In this document: positions 59,867 to 64,000 of the stretch, one piece after another
Layout of the letters: each line of letters starts with the position of its first letter
How positions within the stretch are numbered: position 1 is the first letter of the stretch
Source of the DNA: JBFONV01 sp040779335
GTDB lineage: Bacteria > Pseudomonadota > Gammaproteobacteria > Enterobacterales > Alteromonadaceae
NCBI GenBank assembly: GCA_040779335.1
Contig: JBFONV010000007.1
Coordinates: forward strand, 62,001 to 126,000
Direction: 5' to 3'
Length of the DNA: 64,000 nucleotides
Position numbers and translations under genes: made by a program
Notes under the pieces: model-generated
Database searches by the model: none
Told to the model about the DNA's origin: nothing
The model's input: only the letters and a program-made list of their open reading frames with translations

Positions 59867-61894
59867 ATGACATTTACTTGGATTAACAACTACAAAGTTG
59901 ATTGGCAGCGTGGCGAAGTTCATCTTGAACAGCAAATACGCTCAATAGAACCACGAGCACTGCAAGTACTGAAAGTGTTGGTTGATGCCAACGGCCAAGT
60001 CATTTCACAACAAACTATTTTAGAGCAGGTCTGGGGAGACGTAGTTGTTGCCCCTAATGCGTTACAACGCTGTATTGCGCAAATACGCAAAGTGTTTGAT
60101 GATAGCGCCAAATTACAAAGCATCATTAAAACCCACCCTAAATTAGGCTACAGTTTAGTAGCTGTATGTCGAAGTGGCGATGGTTCTGTGAATGAGCGCA
60201 CCGGAGTAAGCGAGGTTCCATCTGCTGTAGGATGTCAGAAACCCTCTAAACCGTATCGTCGATTGAGCCTTGCAATAGGGTTCATGTTGTTAACCATGCT
60301 CGCCATTGTGTATTGGTATCCGCAGACAACTTCAAATTTTACGACCATTATCCCGATCACCAGTAGCGACTATACCGAGCGCGCGGCGACACTCGCAAAT
60401 GATGGTAAAACCTTGGCATTTATTCGCGGTTTGTCAGCCGATCACGAACAACTTATCTTGCACGATATCGACAGCGGCGAAGAATCGATATTAATAACAA
60501 AGGCAAAATTTAAAGGGCAAATCGCATTTTCACCCGATGACAAAAGGCTTGCTTATGGTTTGTTGACTTTTGAAGGCGGCAATAAATGTAGTCAAATAAT
60601 GGTGGTTAAGTTACATAGCCAGCAATCGCAACAGCTTAAAGCCTGCCGTCATGATTTTCTGCACTCTCCCTACTGGATAGATTCACAAAGCTTATTGTAT
60701 TTACGTGAAAACAAAAACGCCCAGCAACACTTGGTGCGTTTGAGGCTTAGCGATGATGTTGAAACAAGTATTGTTAACGTGCCTCAGTCTATTGAAAGTT
60801 TTACCTATTTCGCCGACGAAAATAAACTTGCGGTTGTGAGTAGTGCAAAGCAGCAACGACAGCTGAATATAGGCACACTTACCGGCAGTGAATTTAACGC
60901 TAACCATGATTGGTTGCTTCCTTATGCCAATGAGCAGACCCTGTGGCCGCATTGGCAAAACTCTCAGCAAGTGATATTGGCGAATCAAAAGCAAATTCAT
61001 TGGTATCGCGTTAACGGTGAAAGCGGTCAATATCCATTATTAGCATCAGATAATCTTTATAACGCCATTCCCTATCAGCTGCAGAGTTTGATTGTGGAAA
61101 TGGGGCGTTCAGATTGGGATGTTTATCAATCAAATTTGATAGATAGCAATAATAGTGACGCTGTTGCACGCTCGGTGTTTATAGAGTCAAATGGACAATT
61201 TCGACCGGGTACTGCAGATGTTAGCGTGATCTCTACCCGTTCAGGGAAAAAGCAAGTATGGTTAAGCAGTCAGGGTAATACACGGCAATTAACTCATGAT
61301 GATACGGGTGTAGACAGTTATATTTGGTCATTAAAAGGGAATAAGTTGGCTTATTTGGCTGACAATCAATTATTCATTCTGAACTTAACTAACGATAACA
61401 TTCGCCCACTTATGCTTTCGGAAAAGGTGAGTGAAATTTTTCAATGGTATAAAGATGACAAAGGTGTAGAACAGCTGTTGTTACAGATGCAGATTCATCA
61501 GCAGCCGACGATAGTGAGTTTAAATGTCGACGATTTAAGCTATATCCTAGAACATCAGGGGGCAAGTCGGTGGGCACAAAAAGTAGCCGCCAAAACCCTT
61601 ATTGTTAATGATTCATTAGGCCGATTACACCAATTGGTAGCGGGTGAGTTTCATGTTATTAATGCCGTTGCCGAGGTGAAACTACAATGGCGCTATTTTT
61701 TCCGCGATAACGCAATATACTTTCAAGATAAGCTGTTTAACGTATGGCGGTTAGCCCCTAAAGATGACCGTGCTGAAATTGTTGGGCACTTAAATGAAAG
61801 TGCCCTGATCATGACGGATATATTGCCACAGCAACAAAAACTCTTGAGCGAAAACTTTGTTAAAGATCGCCGAGAATTAATGCTAATTCAGTAA
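59867..61894 (+). CDS. transmembrane winged-helix regulator with TolB-like propeller
   Basis: A 675-aa protein with the same layout as the product of 14272-16296: winged helix (about 5-100: EPRALQVLKVLVDANGQVIS, APNALQRCIAQIRKVFDD, IIKTHPKLGYSLVAV), one membrane helix (about 132-150) and a large periplasmic propeller (RAATLANDGKTLAFIRGLSA, AFSPDDKRLAYGLLTFEGGN, NTRQLTHDDTGVDSYIWSLK). It probably senses a periplasmic event and acts on nearby promoters. It is in tandem with the shorter regulator and its end overlaps the convergent esterase-like gene by 12 bp. Confidence 0.88.
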   Translation: MTFTWINNYKVDWQRGEVHLEQQIRSIEPRALQVLKVLVDANGQVISQQTILEQVWGDVVVAPNALQRCIAQIRKVFDDSAKLQSIIKTHPKLGYSLVAVCRSGDGSVNERTGVSEVPSAVGCQKPSKPYRRLSLAIGFMLLTMLAIVYWYPQTTSNFTTIIPITSSDYTERAATLANDGKTLAFIRGLSADHEQLILHDIDSGEESILITKAKFKGQIAFSPDDKRLAYGLLTFEGGNKCSQIMVVKLHSQQSQQLKACRHDFLHSPYWIDSQSLLYLRENKNAQQHLVRLRLSDDVETSIVNVPQSIESFTYFADENKLAVVSSAKQQRQLNIGTLTGSEFNANHDWLLPYANEQTLWPHWQNSQQVILANQKQIHWYRVNGESGQYPLLASDNLYNAIPYQLQSLIVEMGRSDWDVYQSNLIDSNNSDAVARSVFIESNGQFRPGTADVSVISTRSGKKQVWLSSQGNTRQLTHDDTGVDSYIWSLKGNKLAYLADNQLFILNLTNDNIRPLMLSEKVSEIFQWYKDDKGVEQLLLQMQIHQQPTIVSLNVDDLSYILEHQGASRWAQKVAAKTLIVNDSLGRLHQLVAGEFHVINAVAEVKLQWRYFFRDNAIYFQDKLFNVWRLAPKDDRAEIVGHLNESALIMTDILPQQQKLLSENFVKDRRELMLIQ

Positions 61895-63028
61895 CGCAAT
61901 TTGTGCTTTTACGTATTCAATATCACTTGGATACTGACCATTTTTTGCCAGTGTTAACGCTCGTTCCAATGTCGCGCTGGCTAAGTCTGTTTGTTGGTTT
62001 TTATGCTGAGCTTTAGCCAGCAAGGTTAAATAGTAAATACTGCTTGGTTTTAAGGTGGTGATACGTTGAAATGTTGAGAGTGCAGCGCGATATTGTTGAT
62101 GGTCTAATTGCATTTGACCAAGATCGTGCAGGGTTGAAATTGGTGATACTTCAAAACCATATTTTTGCTGCAATTGTTTGAAGTAATCTTCCACTCCCTT
62201 AACGCCGGTTTCCATAAACTGACTAATATCTTTAGGTTGTCTGTCGGCGAATAGCTTTTCTAATGCTTGCGGCAAAACTGTGGTGGCGGTGGTGTAGTAA
62301 TTTACCCCACTTAAATCAGCCAAGGTCCAGCTCAATTGCGTTTTTTCGGCAGACAATAGCTGTTCAAGTTCTGCAAAGCGCGGTTTATTTTGTGCCATAT
62401 CTCCGAGACTGGCATACAAGTTTTTATACGCTAATGGATCCGCTTTAAGACGTGTTTTTAGTTGCTCAAGTAATCCAGATTTATCTAAAACTAACGCCGG
62501 ACTTATGCTGATATACGCGTTAAATAATTCTGGTTTTAGCGCCAATATTCCGAGCGGCAAATTGGCGAACGTTGAATAGCTTTCGATAATACGAAACGGC
62601 TGAGTATTAAATTCCTGATCAATGTAAGGTAAAAGCTCGTGTTTCAATACCTTGATGATTAACGGCGTATCTTCGCCCGATGCCTCCGCATTTTTTTGTT
62701 TTATCTTTTTACTGGTCTTGATATTAGGCATCGAGACAATGATCATTTTTGGTATAGGGCCAAAATCAACATGACTTAGCCAATCGAGTTGTTGTTGAAT
62801 AAGTGCTAAACGTCCTTGATCGGTTTCAGTCACGAGCACGGGATATTTTTTCTCACTTTGCGTGTCATATCCTTGTGGTAAAATCACCTTAAAGTTTAAT
62901 TGTTGTGCGGCGATAGTTGACTTAATTTCAATGGTTTTGATGCGGTGACTTTCTGTTGGTGTCGCCATACCCTTATGGCTGGCTATTACGAGTACGAACA
63001 GCGCTAAAATTTTTCCTAGATTCATCAT
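61883..63028 (-). CDS. exported esterase-like protein with TPR repeats, active site altered
   Basis: A 381-aa exported protein (signal about 1-22). Residues about 30-265 follow the enterochelin-esterase-like alpha/beta fold (LNFKVILPQGYDTQSEKKYP, PKMIIVSMPN, YISISPALVLDKSGLLEQLK), and the C-terminus has tetratricopeptide-like repeats (DLGQMQLDHQQYRAALSTFQ, YLTLLAKAQHKNQQTDLASA). The usual nucleophile elbow G-x-S-x-G reads ESYSTFAN, and the position of the catalytic His reads GVNYYTTATTVLPQ, with Tyr. It is thus probably not an active esterase and may have a binding or chaperone role. It converges with the propeller regulator. Confidence 0.8.
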   Translation of the reverse strand: MMNLGKILALFVLVIASHKGMATPTESHRIKTIEIKSTIAAQQLNFKVILPQGYDTQSEKKYPVLVTETDQGRLALIQQQLDWLSHVDFGPIPKMIIVSMPNIKTSKKIKQKNAEASGEDTPLIIKVLKHELLPYIDQEFNTQPFRIIESYSTFANLPLGILALKPELFNAYISISPALVLDKSGLLEQLKTRLKADPLAYKNLYASLGDMAQNKPRFAELEQLLSAEKTQLSWTLADLSGVNYYTTATTVLPQALEKLFADRQPKDISQFMETGVKGVEDYFKQLQQKYGFEVSPISTLHDLGQMQLDHQQYRAALSTFQRITTLKPSSIYYLTLLAKAQHKNQQTDLASATLERALTLAKNGQYPSDIEYVKAQIALLN

Positions 63029-63156
63029 ATGTCCTGCGTTAAAAGTTCACTATCAACTATTACGAACTTATTGATAAATTAATTGATTGTTATGTGATAA
63101 AAGTCTGATGAAATGCTGATGTTTTTGGTTTTAGTACAGAATGCGGTTAAATATTA

Positions 63157-63420
63157 GGGGCTGTTGCTCTTTCGCGGTTAAATTTTGTTCGAAATAAAAG
63201 CGTTTTAATCACGGCGAGTAGTGTGTAGCCTAGTCATTCTAAGCAAATACTACTCAACAAAGAGTAAAACGCTTTTAATCGAACCCTTTGGGCAACGTTT
63301 GTTGAGCATTTTTACGGCGTTATCACCTTTTTAGGTAGAATGACTACATGACAAAGGCTCTGCCTGGTACAAATACCCAACAAATCGCTGCAAAAACAAT
63401 CTCGAAAGATCAACAGCCCC
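63157..63420. mobile_element. 264-bp MITE with 20-bp terminal inverted repeats
   Basis: GGGGCTGTTGCTCTTTCGCG at the left end (63157-63176) and CTCGAAAGATCAACAGCCCC at the right (63401-63420) pair in 18 of 20 positions. TA dinucleotides flank both ends (63155-63156 and 63421-63422), as in the target duplications of IS630/mariner-type elements. Inside are further inverted repeats (AAAAGCGTTTTA / AAAACGCTTTT; GAGTAGT / ACTACTC). No coding sequence lies in it, so it is a non-autonomous element. Confidence 0.8.
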
Positions 63421-64000
63421 TAATGAAAATCGCGAGAAGCAGACGTTAACTTATCCATTTCAGCGGAAAGATCGATCAGTTTACCGGCAATAACGTGAAT
63501 GACTTCACCTTCACGCTCTAAAATTCCTTTTACTTTGAGTATCTTGGCAGTGAGATAGGCTTGTTTTTGTGCTCTGGCAGTACCCGCCCAAACCACCACA
63601 TTAATATTACCGGTGTCATCTTCTAAGGTGAAAAATGTCACCCCGCCTGCGGTACCAGGTGATTGCTTGCCTGTTACTACGCCGACAACAGAGACCAAGG
63701 ATTGATGGGCTTTATCGGTGAGATCTTTCATGCGAGTAAAGCGGCCAAGTAGGTTTAGGCTTTCTAACAAGGTGATCGGGTGAGTGTTTAACGACAAACT
63801 TGTTGCAGCATAATCTTCAATTAAGGTATCAAATTCGCTGGGACTATAGTTAAATTGCTTGCTGTTGTCGGTCTCTACTGCAAATAGAGGCAATTTGTTT
63901 TCCGTATTCATGATTGACCAACGGGCGCTGTAACGGTTGCCGGATAATATTTTTAGCGCATCTGCAGAGGCGAGTAATTCAATATCTTTGTTATTGATGG
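63420..64000 (-). CDS. dnaE2: error-prone DNA polymerase DnaE2 C-terminal part, 5' end outside the window
   Basis: The frame is open from the window edge to a stop at 63420-63422 (193 codons). It reads like the end of a DnaE2 (ImuC-type) polymerase: NNKDIELLASADALKILSGN, YSARWSIM, an OB-fold domain (LVSVVGVVTGKQSPGTAGGV, TFFTLEDDTGNINVVVWAGT, EREGEVIHVIAGKLIDLSAE) and the typical end SRDFH. The Met at 63911 is internal. The polymerase does error-prone bypass with ImuA/ImuB, which are not in this window. The stop codon is made of target DNA plus the last base of the MITE. Confidence 0.88.
   Translation of the reverse strand, partial: INNKDIELLASADALKILSGNRYSARWSIMNTENKLPLFAVETDNSKQFNYSPSEFDTLIEDYAATSLSLNTHPITLLESLNLLGRFTRMKDLTDKAHQSLVSVVGVVTGKQSPGTAGGVTFFTLEDDTGNINVVVWAGTARAQKQAYLTAKILKVKGILEREGEVIHVIAGKLIDLSAEMDKLTSASRDFH

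Noticed and set aside
1..64000. CRISPR array, tRNA or rRNA genes, prophage
   Set aside because: No regular spaced repeats, no cloverleaf or rRNA sequence and no phage structural or integrase genes were seen on either strand.

Overview
The window looks like chromosomal DNA of a marine gammaproteobacterium of the order Alteromonadales, most like Colwelliaceae (Colwellia or Thalassotalea). This is inferred from the AT-rich composition, many TTG/GTG starts, the Pseudomonas-type metal site of HemB, several TonB-dependent receptors, many c-di-GMP enzymes, and the order gppA-rhlB / trxA-rho. The blocks tatABCD, rho-trxA and polA suggest an origin-proximal location, but no oriC is visible.

Layout. 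0-1.6 kb: 3' part of a GAF-GGDEF-EAL protein. 1.6-8.8 kb: an outer-membrane-like protein, then tatABC, a small exported protein, tatD, a membrane diguanylate cyclase, hemB and a DMT transporter in one direction. 8.9-13.8 kb: gppA-rhlB divergent from trxA and rho. 13.8-17.9 kb: a GNAT enzyme and a transmembrane winged-helix/TolB-propeller regulator divergent from a beta-lactamase-like hydrolase. 17.9-23.1 kb: an accessory stretch with a TonB-dependent receptor, a lipoprotein esterase and several decayed gene fragments. 23.1-29.4 kb: a minus-strand run with a BaiN-like flavoprotein, ferritin, peroxiredoxin, a small Cys protein, rsmJ, a Tag-like glycosylase and prlC. 29.6-35.7 kb: a 1550-aa propeller-PAS-GGDEF-EAL protein and glutathione reductase. 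36-39.3 kb: an Xre/RES toxin-antitoxin pair and a second TonB-dependent receptor. 39.4-43.3 kb: an Old Yellow Enzyme/TetR pair with three visible operators, a short winged-helix membrane protein and unknown genes. 43.3-46.9 kb: polA with three consensus DnaA boxes at its 5' side and a candidate sRNA behind it. 47-55 kb: hydrolases, a solute-binding protein, a tonB / ECF sigma / TonB_C cassette, and a membrane LytTR regulator. 55-63 kb: small conserved proteins, a racemase fragment, an S1 protease fused to a TonB_C domain, two more transmembrane winged-helix regulators and an apparently inactive esterase-TPR protein. 63.2-64 kb: a 264-bp MITE abutting the 3' end of a dnaE2-like gene.

How the genes work together. 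The housekeeping blocks cover protein export (Tat), heme synthesis, RNA decay and termination, thiol redox, iron storage and DNA repair. The accessory parts are dominated by envelope sensing: three c-di-GMP proteins, membrane-anchored winged-helix regulators beside secreted hydrolases, and three proteins with TonB C-terminal domains within 10 kb. The strongest candidates for undescribed biology are the tonB / ECF sigma / membrane TonB_C cassette at 49.6-51.5 kb, where the gene in the usual anti-sigma position has a TonB_C periplasmic domain, and the trypsin-like protease with a C-terminal TonB_C domain at 57.7-59.0 kb beside membrane winged-helix regulators. All calls were made by reading the sequence; no database search was run.
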